Counted from the first letter of the stretch, positions 15,669-24,382 are shown. The stretch: 34,043 bases of DNA from JBHEKP01 sp041859375 (GCA_041859375.1 JBHEKP010000154.1:1-34043); one strand, 5' to 3'. Numbers and translations: made by a program. Notes: generated from the sequence alone by a model not told the origin.

Positions 15669-16642
15669 AAAGGCGAATCCTCAGAAGTGCGGCGCGCCCC
15701 CTTCCCTGGTGCGCCCTTGCCGTTGTGTTGCTGCTGGGGGCCTGCACGCCCGGCGCAACCCTGCGCGGCAAAGTCAGCGACACCTCCGGCGAGGCGCTGC
15801 CCGGAGTCGCGGTGTGCGTCGTTGGCGGCGGCGAGTCGGTCATCACCAACGCCTTGGGCGTGTATTCCCTGCCCGCCGCGCCGGGAAAGGCGCGGATTCG
15901 CTTTGAAAAGACGGGCTACGCGCCCGGCGAACTGGAGGTGGACGCGCCCGCAAGGGGCCGGGTTGAGGTGCTGGAAACCCGCCTCTGGAACCTTCCCCCC
16001 TCCGACGGGCTGTTTCTCTTCAGCGGCCACCGCTACACCGAAACCGACCACACCCGGCCCAACCAGTACAGCGTTGAAAACACCGGCCCCATGGCGGGTA
16101 CCCCCGTCACCCCCAAGGTGGCGGCTCCGGCACCCCCCGGCTGCGGTGCTGATGGGGCCGCGGCGGTGCGCCTGATGGCGCACCGCCTGCCCCCCCATGA
16201 CGCCCGCCTCGCCAGGCTGCGCCAGGCAAATGCCCTCCTGCCCGGCCAGATGTCCGCCGTCCCGTCAACCACTGCGGACGGATCAACGCCGCCCCCCGCC
16301 TACACCGAGCGGGTTTGGGTCGCCGACACCGGAATCCCCATAACCACCCGTTCCATAGACGAGCCCGACCGGCTCCTGATGGAAATCATCCCCGCCGAGC
16401 CCCTTTCCCCCGGAGCCTATGCCGTGCACTGGGGCGCGATGGACGGGTTGAAAAGCCTCGAACCGCGCGTGTTCATGTTTGTGGTGCCCGATCCCGGAAT
16501 CCCGGAGGAGGCGCCCGGCGCGGCTCCGGCCCCCGAAGGGGCGGACGAGCCCGAAAAGAAGAAGGACGACGCGGAAAAAGAGCGCCGCCGCGAGGAGCAG
16601 CGCAGGGAAATGAACAAGGAAACCGACGAGGGCATGGGCTGA
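15647..16642 (+). CDS. Lipoprotein with carboxypeptidase-regulatory-like domain
   Basis: From ATG 15647, about 331 aa. A signal peptide ends in the lipobox LLLGAC, so it is probably a lipid-anchored envelope protein. Residues about 35-105 (LRGKVSDTSGEALPGVAVCV with an ITNALGVYSLPA turn) look like a CarboxypepD_reg/transthyretin-type beta sandwich. A Pro/Ala-rich middle is followed by a second beta-rich part (LSPGAYAVHWGAMDG). The last 45 residues are a highly charged Lys/Glu/Arg tail. No enzyme motif is visible. It overlaps the isomerase stop and sits 20 bp before the exoribonuclease gene, so it is probably cotranscribed with both. Confidence 0.75.
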   Translation: MEQDERLKRRILRSAARPLPWCALAVVLLLGACTPGATLRGKVSDTSGEALPGVAVCVVGGGESVITNALGVYSLPAAPGKARIRFEKTGYAPGELEVDAPARGRVEVLETRLWNLPPSDGLFLFSGHRYTETDHTRPNQYSVENTGPMAGTPVTPKVAAPAPPGCGADGAAAVRLMAHRLPPHDARLARLRQANALLPGQMSAVPSTTADGSTPPPAYTERVWVADTGIPITTRSIDEPDRLLMEIIPAEPLSPGAYAVHWGAMDGLKSLEPRVFMFVVPDPGIPEEAPGAAPAPEGADEPEKKKDDAEKERRREEQRREMNKETDEGMG

Positions 16643-16662
16643 CCGCCCGGCCGGAGAACGAC

Positions 16663-17604
16663 ATGAAGAACCAGTTTGCCGGAAAACTCCAGGACGGGGA
16701 CCGCGTGAATGACTACTTTCTCGCCATCCGCAAGGATGTGCGCACCAAGCAGGACGGCGGAAAATTCCTCGGCATGGTTTTCAAGGACAAATCCGGCGAG
16801 ATTGGCGGCATCCTCTGGAACAACGCCGTTGACACCGCAAAAACCTTCGAGCCCGGCGATGTGGTCGCCGTGCGCGGCCAGGTCGCCGCATACCAGGGCA
16901 AGCTCCAGGTGCGCGTCGAACAGGTGACACCCCTCCGCGAGGGCGAGTATGACATGGCCGAACTCGTCTACACCGCCCCCGACGCCATGGAAAACGTGCG
17001 CCGCTTCAGGGAAATGCTCGACGGCATAAAGAATCCCTGGATTCAGCAGCTCGTCGGGGCCTTCTGGGGGGAGCCCGGTTTCGAGAAACAGTTCGCCGCC
17101 GCCTGCGCCGCGAAAAAATGGCACCATGAATTCAGCGGCGGCCTGGCGCGGCACTGCTACGAAATGGGCCGCCTCGCCGAAACCGTGTGCGAACTCTTCC
17201 CCGAGGTGGACCGGGATGTGCTCCTCGCCGCCGTGTTCCTCCATGACATCGGCAAGCTCACCGAAATGACCCACGACCTCTTTGTGGAATACACCAACGA
17301 GGGCAAACTGCTCGGCCATCTGCAAATCGGCTGCGACATGGTCCGCCGGAAAATGGACGCCATCCCGGACTTTCCCGAAAAACTGCGCCTGGAACTGCTC
17401 CACTGCATCCTGTCCCACCATGGCGAACTGCAGAACGGCTCCCCCGTCACCCCGAAAACCATCGAGGCCATCGTCCTGCACCACATTGACAACCTGGACG
17501 CGCAAACCGCCGCCTTTTCAAGGATTATCCAGGAGACGAAAGGGCGCGGCCAGGAATGGTCCGAATACCTCACCCTCATTGACCGGGTCATCTGGGCGAA
17601 ATGA
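16663..17604 (+). CDS. YhaM-like 3'-5' exoribonuclease (OB-fold plus HD domain)
   Basis: A 313-aa protein. Residues about 1-90 form an OB-fold nucleic-acid-binding domain (DYFLAIRKDVRTKQDGGKFL, then GDVVAVRGQVAAYQGKLQV). Residues about 145-300 are an HD metal-dependent phosphohydrolase domain: HHEFSGGLARHCYEM, the FLHDIGKL His-Asp pair, ILSHHG and VLHHIDNLDA. This order matches the YhaM/CBF1 family of 3'-5' exonucleases known from Firmicutes, which trim RNA and some DNA. GGAGAACGAC precedes the ATG. It converges on the next gene with only 6 bp between stops and no terminator. Confidence 0.88.
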   Translation: MKNQFAGKLQDGDRVNDYFLAIRKDVRTKQDGGKFLGMVFKDKSGEIGGILWNNAVDTAKTFEPGDVVAVRGQVAAYQGKLQVRVEQVTPLREGEYDMAELVYTAPDAMENVRRFREMLDGIKNPWIQQLVGAFWGEPGFEKQFAAACAAKKWHHEFSGGLARHCYEMGRLAETVCELFPEVDRDVLLAAVFLHDIGKLTEMTHDLFVEYTNEGKLLGHLQIGCDMVRRKMDAIPDFPEKLRLELLHCILSHHGELQNGSPVTPKTIEAIVLHHIDNLDAQTAAFSRIIQETKGRGQEWSEYLTLIDRVIWAK

Positions 17605-17610
17605 CGCGCC

Positions 17611-19146
17611 TCAGCCGGTGAGGTTCACAAGCGCCTGAAGGTCCGTCGCCGCCAGCCCGCGCCCGTCCACGTCCGCGTCCACCGTCCCGTTGCGCCCAAG
17701 CAGCGCGTCCACCGCAAGCCGCACATCCGCGCCGTCCGCGGCGCGGTCCCCGTTCAGGTCGCCGTCCGACAAATACACGTCCTCGCGGACCGCCGCCCCG
17801 CCCGTCACCTCCACCCCGTCCACGTGGTAGGTGACATAATCCGGGGCCGACCAGGACAAATTGTACGTTCCCGGCAGCAGGATGCGGTGGTAGTTGCCCA
17901 CCACGGGGCTGCTAAACACCGGCTGGCTGTTGCCCTCCGCAAGCACCCGCGCCCGCACCGGCTCCCCGGTCACCCGGTTGAGCGCCAGCCCGCGCACGCC
18001 GTAATGCACACCCTCAAGATAGGCCAGCATCGCCTCCTCGTTCTCAATCCACAGTCCGTTCAGCGCCAGGTAATAGGGCCACTTGATTTCCGAAAGCTCC
18101 ATGGTCACCTCCATGCAGCCCAGATACCGGTAGTTCCAGTCCATCATGCCGCCCGCAAGGCTGTACCATGCCGAACCGTTGGTGATGCCCTGGGAAAATT
18201 CCGTGCTGTTGCGCATCGCGGAATTGTTCATCGCGTAGCGCAGCGAAATCCACTGAAAAAGCTCCTCGTCGGGCGAATAGGCGGGCTCGCCGGTGACAAT
18301 GCCCGGTTCATTATCATAGGGATAGTTGGCCACCACCGCGCCCGCGTGGAAATTGGCCGACAGCACAAACGTCTCCGAGGCGCACCACCGCATCACTGCG
18401 GCCACCTCCGGCGGGCGGCCCGTGTCCCCCAGCGGCTCCCCGTCCATGATGGTGCCGGTGAAATCAATGCCGTAAACGGGAAATTCCCGGTTGAGATCCT
18501 TTGACTGGTAGTTCCGCCGCGTCTTCAGCTCCATGCCGTCCGGGTTCATCAGCGGCATGATCCACACCACGGTGTTGTCCAGCAGGCTGGTCACACGGGT
18601 GTTGCTCCCGTACTGGGTCAGTAGTTTGGCGGTGAATTTCAGGCACATCTCGGTGCCTATCGGCTCGTCGCCGTGGATGGTGGCGATGTAGCGCACCGCC
18701 GGCTTGTCCGCCGCAATATCCGGGTTGGACGTGAGCTTGATCACCCAGAGGGGCCGCCCCTGCACCGAGGTTCCAACCTGCGACACCCGGCAAAGGTTCG
18801 GGTAGGCCGCCGCATACTGGGTGAAAAGCGCCTCAATCTCCGGGTTGGACCGGTAGTTGTTCACCAGTTTTTCCGCGCCGGGCTGGGTTTCCAGGTAACG
18901 CACCGGCCACCCATACCCCGCCAGTTCGGCGTACTCCATGCCGTCCGCGTACACCGTCGCGGTGAGCCCCCGCACGTTGGACACGTCAAAGCCGCGGTCC
19001 ACCAGCGCCGCCAGCCCCTCCGCGTCCGGCGCGGTGATTTCCACCACGTACACCGGCTCGGGGGGCGGAAACAAAACCTGCGCCCCCGCCTGGGGAACCG
19101 CCCAGCACGCCAGAATCAACGCCAGTCCCAAATGTCCAGCCTTCAC
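17611..19146 (-). CDS. Secreted M14-family zinc carboxypeptidase with dockerin-like C-terminus
   Basis: A 511-aa protein from GTG 19146; the SD GGAGAG lies nine bases upstream. A signal peptide ends near ALA-like VPQAGA (residue 22). The M14 domain (about 95-370) shows zinc ligands H158 and E161 in HGDEPIG, the DLNREFP substrate motif, H267 in NFHAG and the catalytic Glu350 in EVTMELSEIKWP, closest to the M14B (CPD/CPE-type) pattern. A transthyretin-like sandwich (375-450) follows, as in M14B enzymes. Residues 460-511 hold dockerin-type Ca-binding repeats (GDLNGDRAADGADV, then DADVDGRGLAATDLQ). It probably acts outside the cell. Confidence 0.88.
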   Translation of the reverse strand: MKAGHLGLALILACWAVPQAGAQVLFPPPEPVYVVEITAPDAEGLAALVDRGFDVSNVRGLTATVYADGMEYAELAGYGWPVRYLETQPGAEKLVNNYRSNPEIEALFTQYAAAYPNLCRVSQVGTSVQGRPLWVIKLTSNPDIAADKPAVRYIATIHGDEPIGTEMCLKFTAKLLTQYGSNTRVTSLLDNTVVWIMPLMNPDGMELKTRRNYQSKDLNREFPVYGIDFTGTIMDGEPLGDTGRPPEVAAVMRWCASETFVLSANFHAGAVVANYPYDNEPGIVTGEPAYSPDEELFQWISLRYAMNNSAMRNSTEFSQGITNGSAWYSLAGGMMDWNYRYLGCMEVTMELSEIKWPYYLALNGLWIENEEAMLAYLEGVHYGVRGLALNRVTGEPVRARVLAEGNSQPVFSSPVVGNYHRILLPGTYNLSWSAPDYVTYHVDGVEVTGGAAVREDVYLSDGDLNGDRAADGADVRLAVDALLGRNGTVDADVDGRGLAATDLQALVNLTG

Positions 19147-19222
19147 GCCCTGTGCTCTCCATGCTTCTTGCCGTCCCTTAAAGTATAACAGACCCGCCGC
19201 CCGGATGTTTCACGCCCCGCGT

Positions 19223-19252
19223 TTGCAGGATCTTCCCGCCAAAGGGTAAAAT
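19223..19252 (+). promoter_or_regulatory. Candidate sigma-70 promoter for the aminotransferase gene
   Basis: TTGCAG (19223-19228), an 18-bp spacer and TAAAAT (19247-19252) lie 45 bp before ATG 19297, in the divergent gap between the M14 peptidase and the aminotransferase. A TATACT on the other strand (about 19180-19185) could serve the peptidase. Confidence 0.45.
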
Positions 19253-19296
19253 AACATTCCCTTGGATTTCATAATTAACACGAGGTCTGGTTCCAC

Positions 19297-20475
19297 ATGC
19301 ACACCGCCGAACGGTTGAAAAAAATCCCCCCCTACCTGTTCATGACCCTGCGCAACAAGATTGCCGAGGCGCGCGCCCGCGGCGTGGACGTGATCAGCCT
19401 GGCCATCGGCGACCCGGTGGATCCCACGCCGGACAGCGTCATTGAGGCGCTTTACACCGCCGCCAAGGACCCCGCAAACCACCGCTACCCCACCGATGAG
19501 GAATGGGGCATGCTCGCCTTTCGCGAGGCGGTCACCCGCTGGTACGGCCGCCGCTACGCGGTGGAGCTCGATCCCAAACGGGAAATCGTCGCCCTCATCG
19601 GCTCCAAGGAGGGCTGCCACCACTTCGCCCTCGGCGTGGTCAACCCCGGCGACACCGTCCTCGTCACCGACCCCGGCTACCCCGGCTACAAGCCCAGCAT
19701 CTGGTTCGCCGGCGGCGAGCCCGTGGCGGTGCCCATGCGCCGTGAAAACGGGTTCCTCCCCAAACTCTCCGAAATCCCCGCGGACGTGGCGAAAAAAGCC
19801 TCCGCCTTCTACCTGAACTATCCCAACAATCCCACCGGTGCCGTGGCCACCCGCGAATTCCTCGCCGAACTCGTCGAGTTTGCCAAGGCCTACGACATCG
19901 CCGTCTGCTACGACAACCCCTACAGCGAGGTGGTCTTCGGCGTCGAACGGCTCAGCTTTCTTAACATCCCCGGCGCGAAGGACGTGGGCGTCGAGCTCAA
20001 CTCCCTCTCCAAGCCCTTCAACATGACCGGCTGGCGCATCGGCATGGCCTGCGGCAACCCCGACATCGTGAAGGCAATCGCCACTGTCAAGGCCAACACC
20101 GACAGCGGCGTCTTCAACGCCGTCCAGTACGCCGGCGTCGAGGCCCTCGACAACGGCGACGCCTGCACCGCGAAAATGCTTGAAATATACGGCGCCCGCC
20201 GCGAGAAGGTGCTCGCCGCGCTCCGCGAACTCGGCTGGAACTACGACGCGCCCAAAGGCACCTTCTACCTCTGGGTGCCCGTGCCCGCGGGCTACGACTC
20301 CGCAGGCTTCTGCGACGCCATGCTCGAAAAATGCGCCGTCGTGCTCGCGCCCGGCGCGGCCTACGGCGTCAACGGCGAGGGGTTTGTCCGCTTCTCCCTC
20401 ACCGTCGAGGACCACCGGCTCGACGAGGCCCTTCAGCGCATGCGCGCAAACCTTGGCGGCCTGAAATTCGACTAA
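19297..20475 (+). CDS. PLP-dependent aminotransferase, LL-diaminopimelate aminotransferase-like
   Basis: A 392-aa fold-type I aminotransferase. The N-terminus has RLKKIPPYLFMTLRNKIAEA and VISLAIGDPVDPTPD. The PLP site includes the YPNNPTGAVA loop, the CYDNPYSEV aspartate and the Schiff-base lysine in SLSKPFNMTGWRIGMACGN. This combination resembles the DapL branch, which makes LL-diaminopimelate for lysine and peptidoglycan. Other aspartate/alanine aminotransferases share most motifs, so the substrate is inferred. GAGG (19282-19285) is the SD. It is probably cotranscribed with the EIIA gene 45 bp downstream. Confidence 0.82.
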   Translation: MHTAERLKKIPPYLFMTLRNKIAEARARGVDVISLAIGDPVDPTPDSVIEALYTAAKDPANHRYPTDEEWGMLAFREAVTRWYGRRYAVELDPKREIVALIGSKEGCHHFALGVVNPGDTVLVTDPGYPGYKPSIWFAGGEPVAVPMRRENGFLPKLSEIPADVAKKASAFYLNYPNNPTGAVATREFLAELVEFAKAYDIAVCYDNPYSEVVFGVERLSFLNIPGAKDVGVELNSLSKPFNMTGWRIGMACGNPDIVKAIATVKANTDSGVFNAVQYAGVEALDNGDACTAKMLEIYGARREKVLAALRELGWNYDAPKGTFYLWVPVPAGYDSAGFCDAMLEKCAVVLAPGAAYGVNGEGFVRFSLTVEDHRLDEALQRMRANLGGLKFD

Positions 20476-20520
20476 AAGGGGGAACCCTCTTCCGGAACCG
20501 TCCGGACGGAGCAGCACACC

Positions 20521-20970
20521 ATGAGCGATGTTGAACTGAACATACCCATCGGGCAGATACGCATGATTCCCGGCGGCACCTCCAAGCACGACGCCCTCAC
20601 CATGATGATTGACGCCGTCTCCGCCAACCCCGCCGTCCTAGACCGCGACGCCTTCCGCCGCGCCGTCTTCGAGCGCGAGGCCGTCATGAGCACCGGCATC
20701 GGCAACGGCGTCGCCGTGCCCCATGTGCGCATCGCCGAGGTCTCCGTCCCAACCATCGGCTTTGGCGTCGCCCCCGACGGCATCGACTTCCAGGCACTCG
20801 ACAACAGGCCCGTCTATGTCGTCGTCCTCTTCGCCACCCCCCTCGGCGCCGAAAAGGCCTACCTCAGCCTCATGGCCAAAACCATGCTCATCCTGCGCAA
20901 CCGCAACCTCTTCGCCTCCCTCATCTCCTGCGAAACCCCCCAGCAGGTCCACGCCGTCCTCAACCGCTGA
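20521..20970 (+). CDS. PTS EIIA type-2 domain protein
   Basis: A 149-aa single-domain protein of the fructose/nitrogen-PTS EIIA family. The phosphoacceptor is His68 in GIGNGVAVPHVRI, followed by the typical FGVAPDGIDFQALDNRPVYV and LFATPLGAEKAYL segments. No EIIB, EIIC or HPr is adjacent, so a regulatory (PtsN-like) role fits better than sugar transport. GGAG lies about 12 bases before the ATG. What an aminotransferase-EIIA pairing means is unknown. Confidence 0.87.
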   Translation: MSDVELNIPIGQIRMIPGGTSKHDALTMMIDAVSANPAVLDRDAFRRAVFEREAVMSTGIGNGVAVPHVRIAEVSVPTIGFGVAPDGIDFQALDNRPVYVVVLFATPLGAEKAYLSLMAKTMLILRNRNLFASLISCETPQQVHAVLNR

Positions 20971-20995
20971 CACCCCCGAAACGGCCTCTTAAAGT

Positions 20996-21026
20996 CCCCC
21001 GTTGAAGGGGGATTTAGGGGGATGTT
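20996..21026. repeat. Hairpin-forming intergenic repeat-like sequence
   Basis: CCCCC(GTTGAA)GGGGG at 20996-21011, followed by ATTTAGGGGGATG, in the gap before mcrB. The short palindrome plus a second G5 run resembles dispersed REP-like elements. I see only this one copy in the window, so repeat status is inferred. Confidence 0.35.
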
Positions 21027-21184
21027 GGGCTTCCATCGCGGCCCCTCTGACCATCTTGTCCTGCTGGAGCCTTGGTGCCACCATGCCGTATCATACGCCC
21101 CGCCAATAATGATAATGGTGTGCTTTTAATGACGGTGCCACACATCATGACAATAGGACTGTTCAAACACGGAAAGGGGGCTTT

Positions 21185-23326
21185 ATGAGTTTTTCTTGGA
21201 TACCCATCTACCGGGAGCTGGCGGGGGCCGTGCTTAAATACCGCAACCGCCAACTGGAACTGCTCAACATCCTCCGAGCTGCAAGGGAACAGGGGTTGCC
21301 GGTGATGCAGTTTTCGGACGAGGGAGCAAAAGCGCGAAAAAGTTTGGATCCTTTCTCCTTTTTTGCTGCGTTCAACCGGGGAATAACCAACGAGAAGAGA
21401 ACGGCAATCATCACGTTCATGCAGGAACGCCTTGGTCTGGAGGCCAGGGCTCCGGAAGATTTCGACGGCATTCCAACCGCAAGCAACATGAAATCGTTCT
21501 TTGTGTGGGATGCGGATGAAAAGCAGATGGCGGAGGATGCCGAAAACCTATGGAACATGGCGTCAGAAGCGTACGAAAAGAAAGCTGAAGAGGCTAGTCC
21601 GGAACTCTTTGAAAAATGCCTGAAACAAAAAGGCATCTCGGTCACCAACTTGACCATAGGGTGTTTTTGGTTTAATCCGGAAGGGTATCTTTCACTGGAT
21701 GGATGCAACAAGGGGTATTTCAAAAAGAAATACGGATTGAAGTTGGCGGCTTCAAACCATGCCGAATATGCCGCATTGCTGGAAAAGGTGCGCGGGGTTG
21801 CAGAGGAGTCATACTCGGAAACTTCATTGGCTGCGTGGAACTACCAAGGCGGAAACAATGCTTTCTTCAAGAGTGCCGATGACAAATATTCTAGGCAATA
21901 CTGGACCTACACGCCAGGTCGCAATGGGGCGCAATGGGAACAATTCCGACAAGAGGGAATCATGGCTATCGACGAGCCTATTGGCAACTTTGAAGGGTAC
22001 GCGACAAAAGATGAGATGCGATTCCAATTACAAAAAGCGTTTGAAACCGAGTCTTCCCTTGTAAACAAAACGCGAGCATGCTGGGATTTTGTTGCGGCGA
22101 TAAAGCCGGGTGATGTGGTATTCGCAAAAAAAGGCCTTTCGGAGGTGTTAGGTTATGGCATTGTGTTGGGTGGTTACCGTTACGATCCAGATCGTGACAG
22201 TTATCACCATATCCGTGATGTTGAATGGCATGAAAATGAGACAGGATTGCGAGTTGAGGATTTGTACACTGAAGAGGTCAAGGGCTTTTTTGCTGTTAAG
22301 TATTTGACCAACATAACATCCTTTCCAAAATTTGTTCAGAAAATATCGCAAGTAGCCGGGCTTTTTATGGATGAAAAAACACTTTTTAATCCGAAAAATA
22401 TTGACACGCCGTTAATGCTTAACATAAAAAAAGAAGACGTCTTTCCCTACACAGTGAACATGGCCATGGACGGGTTGTTCATGGAGCAGGCGACGTTTGA
22501 GGGGATGCTTGAAGCCCTTAGGGAAAAGCGCAATATCATCCTACAGGGCGCGCCGGGCGTGGGTAAGACTTTTGTTGCCAAGCGTCTGGCCTATGCGTTG
22601 ATGGGCGAAAAGGCGGCCGGGCGGGTGGAAATGATCCAGTTCCATCAGTCCTATGCCTATGAGGATTTCATCCAGGGCTACCGGCCCGACTCAAACGGGA
22701 CGGCATTGAATTTTGAGCTGAAAAACGGCGTGTTTTACAGTTTCTGCAAAAGGGCAATAGGGCAACCGGACAGGGATTTTGTGTTCATCATCGACGAGAT
22801 TAACCGGGGCAATCTCAGCAAGATATTCGGCGAGCTCATGATGCTGATTGAGCATGACAAACGGGGCGGGGACTTTGCCATTCGTTTAACCTACTCGGGC
22901 GATGGGGATGAGCTGTTTTATGTGCCTGAGAACCTTTACCTCATAGGCATGATGAACACGGCGGATCGCTCGCTGGCAATGGTTGACTACGCGCTGCGCC
23001 GCCGCTTCCGGTTCGTGGACATTGAGCCGGGTTTTGAAACAACGGCGTTCCGTGAGTGTCTGGCCGGTTGTGGCGCGCCACCCGCGCTTACACAAAAGAT
23101 CATTGACCGGATGTCCATTGTGAACGCGGACATCGCGGCGGACACCAAAAACCTGGGTCGCGGCTACCGCATCGGCCACAGTTTCTTCTGCCCCCGGAAT
23201 GGAAGCGTTCCGGATGATGCCTGGTATGCGCGCATCATCCGCAATGAGATTGTGCCCCTCTTGGAGGAATACTGGTTTGACGATCCTGAAAAGGTGGACA
23301 GGCTCAGGGAAAAACTTCTCTCCTAG
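21185..23326 (+). CDS. mcrB: McrB-like AAA+ GTPase of a McrBC-type restriction system
   Basis: A 713-aa protein. The C-terminal part is a McrB-type AAA+ motor: Walker A GAPGVGKT near residue 455, Walker B VFIIDEINRGNLSKIFGEL near 533, and the signature MMNTADRSLAMVDYALRRRF near 590. Residues about 238-350 (YWTYTPGRNGAQW, then KPGDVVFAKKGLSEVLGYGI) look like an EVE/PUA-type modified-base reader. The first 100 residues are an unassigned helical module. In McrBC systems McrB recognises modified DNA and drives cleavage by McrC. AAAGGGGG is the SD. GC is much lower than in neighbours, above all in the N-terminal half. Confidence 0.93.
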   Translation: MSFSWIPIYRELAGAVLKYRNRQLELLNILRAAREQGLPVMQFSDEGAKARKSLDPFSFFAAFNRGITNEKRTAIITFMQERLGLEARAPEDFDGIPTASNMKSFFVWDADEKQMAEDAENLWNMASEAYEKKAEEASPELFEKCLKQKGISVTNLTIGCFWFNPEGYLSLDGCNKGYFKKKYGLKLAASNHAEYAALLEKVRGVAEESYSETSLAAWNYQGGNNAFFKSADDKYSRQYWTYTPGRNGAQWEQFRQEGIMAIDEPIGNFEGYATKDEMRFQLQKAFETESSLVNKTRACWDFVAAIKPGDVVFAKKGLSEVLGYGIVLGGYRYDPDRDSYHHIRDVEWHENETGLRVEDLYTEEVKGFFAVKYLTNITSFPKFVQKISQVAGLFMDEKTLFNPKNIDTPLMLNIKKEDVFPYTVNMAMDGLFMEQATFEGMLEALREKRNIILQGAPGVGKTFVAKRLAYALMGEKAAGRVEMIQFHQSYAYEDFIQGYRPDSNGTALNFELKNGVFYSFCKRAIGQPDRDFVFIIDEINRGNLSKIFGELMMLIEHDKRGGDFAIRLTYSGDGDELFYVPENLYLIGMMNTADRSLAMVDYALRRRFRFVDIEPGFETTAFRECLAGCGAPPALTQKIIDRMSIVNADIAADTKNLGRGYRIGHSFFCPRNGSVPDDAWYARIIRNEIVPLLEEYWFDDPEKVDRLREKLLS

Positions 23327-23335
23327 GCGCCCTTA

Positions 23336-24382
23336 ATGATTTCGATCCCCATAGAAAACATCTACTACCTCCTCTGCTACGCATGGGACAAGCTGGAGGA
23401 GCGCGACATTGTTTCAGTGGAAGGCATCCCCAACACCAGCCTTGCCAACCTCTTCGCAAAAGTGCTTATCAACGGCACACAGCATCTGCTGAAGCGCGGA
23501 TTGGACCGGAGTTATATCCCTGAGGAGGATTGGACCACCCGGCTTCGCGGACGGATTGGCTTTGACGAGGCGGCGGGTGGGCGGACGCATACCAGCGGAA
23601 CGCTGCCCTGCCGCTATGATGAAATGAACCATGATATCCTGCACAACAGGATTCTCAAGACCACCATCCTTTCCCTGATCCGCACGGAAGGTGTTGAAAA
23701 AGAAAACGCGGAGAGACTTTCCGGTCTGCTTCGGCACCTTTCGGGTATACAAACGATCCGGCTGAGTGATCGTGTGTTTGGTGATGTCCGGCTGAACAGA
23801 AACAATCGGTTCTATGAGTTTTTGATGCGCGTCTGCGAGTTGGTATACCAGAATCTGCTTGTGTCGGAAAACACCGGAAGAAGTAAATTCAGAGACTTCC
23901 TGCGCGACGAGAAAAAGATGGCGCAACTGTTTGAGTCATTCGTTAGAGTCTTCTACCAAAAACATGCCACCGACAAGTACAGAAGGATTGGCAGGGAACA
24001 GATTCGGTGGCAATTGGACCCGTTGAGCGCCGCTTCGGCGGGATGGTTGCCCAAAATGGAGACGGACGTCACCTTGATATCCGACACCCGAAAAGTCATC
24101 ATAGACTGCAAGTATACGGCGCGGATATTTCAGAGCCATTGGGAGAGCGAGTCGTTCAGATCCGAGCACATGTACCAGATATCTTCCTATCTTTCAAACC
24201 TGCCGCAGTCCGATTTCGAAAAGTATGCGGACATTTCTGCTTTTCTGCTTTACCCCGAGGTTTCCGAACGGCAAACCCACAGGTTCACCGCTCCGGGAGG
24301 GCGCTATCGTGTGGGGATTCACACCATTAATCTCGCGCAACCATGGCCGCGAATCCATGAGGATTTGCTGGCGCTGGTTTGA
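23336..24382 (+). CDS. mcrC: McrC-like PD-(D/E)XK endonuclease subunit
   Basis: A 348-aa protein. The N-terminus has the McrC pattern IPIENIYYLLCYAWDKL. The nuclease core is near residues 240-258, METDVTLIS followed by VIIDCKYTARIF, giving the Asp, Asp/Cys/Lys arrangement of a PD-(D/E)XK site with DCK. McrC partners McrB and cuts DNA after GTP-driven translocation. Its ATG lies 9 bp past the mcrB stop without a clear SD, so coupled translation is likely. A bulged GTTGAGGGTT/AACCCGTCAAC hairpin (24401-24427) after it is a weak terminator candidate. Confidence 0.92.
   Translation: MISIPIENIYYLLCYAWDKLEERDIVSVEGIPNTSLANLFAKVLINGTQHLLKRGLDRSYIPEEDWTTRLRGRIGFDEAAGGRTHTSGTLPCRYDEMNHDILHNRILKTTILSLIRTEGVEKENAERLSGLLRHLSGIQTIRLSDRVFGDVRLNRNNRFYEFLMRVCELVYQNLLVSENTGRSKFRDFLRDEKKMAQLFESFVRVFYQKHATDKYRRIGREQIRWQLDPLSAASAGWLPKMETDVTLISDTRKVIIDCKYTARIFQSHWESESFRSEHMYQISSYLSNLPQSDFEKYADISAFLLYPEVSERQTHRFTAPGGRYRVGIHTINLAQPWPRIHEDLLALV

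Noticed and set aside
21111..21116. GATAAT as a -10 for mcrB
   Set aside because: No -35-like sequence lies at acceptable spacing and there is no TGn extension, so the mcrB promoter stays unassigned.
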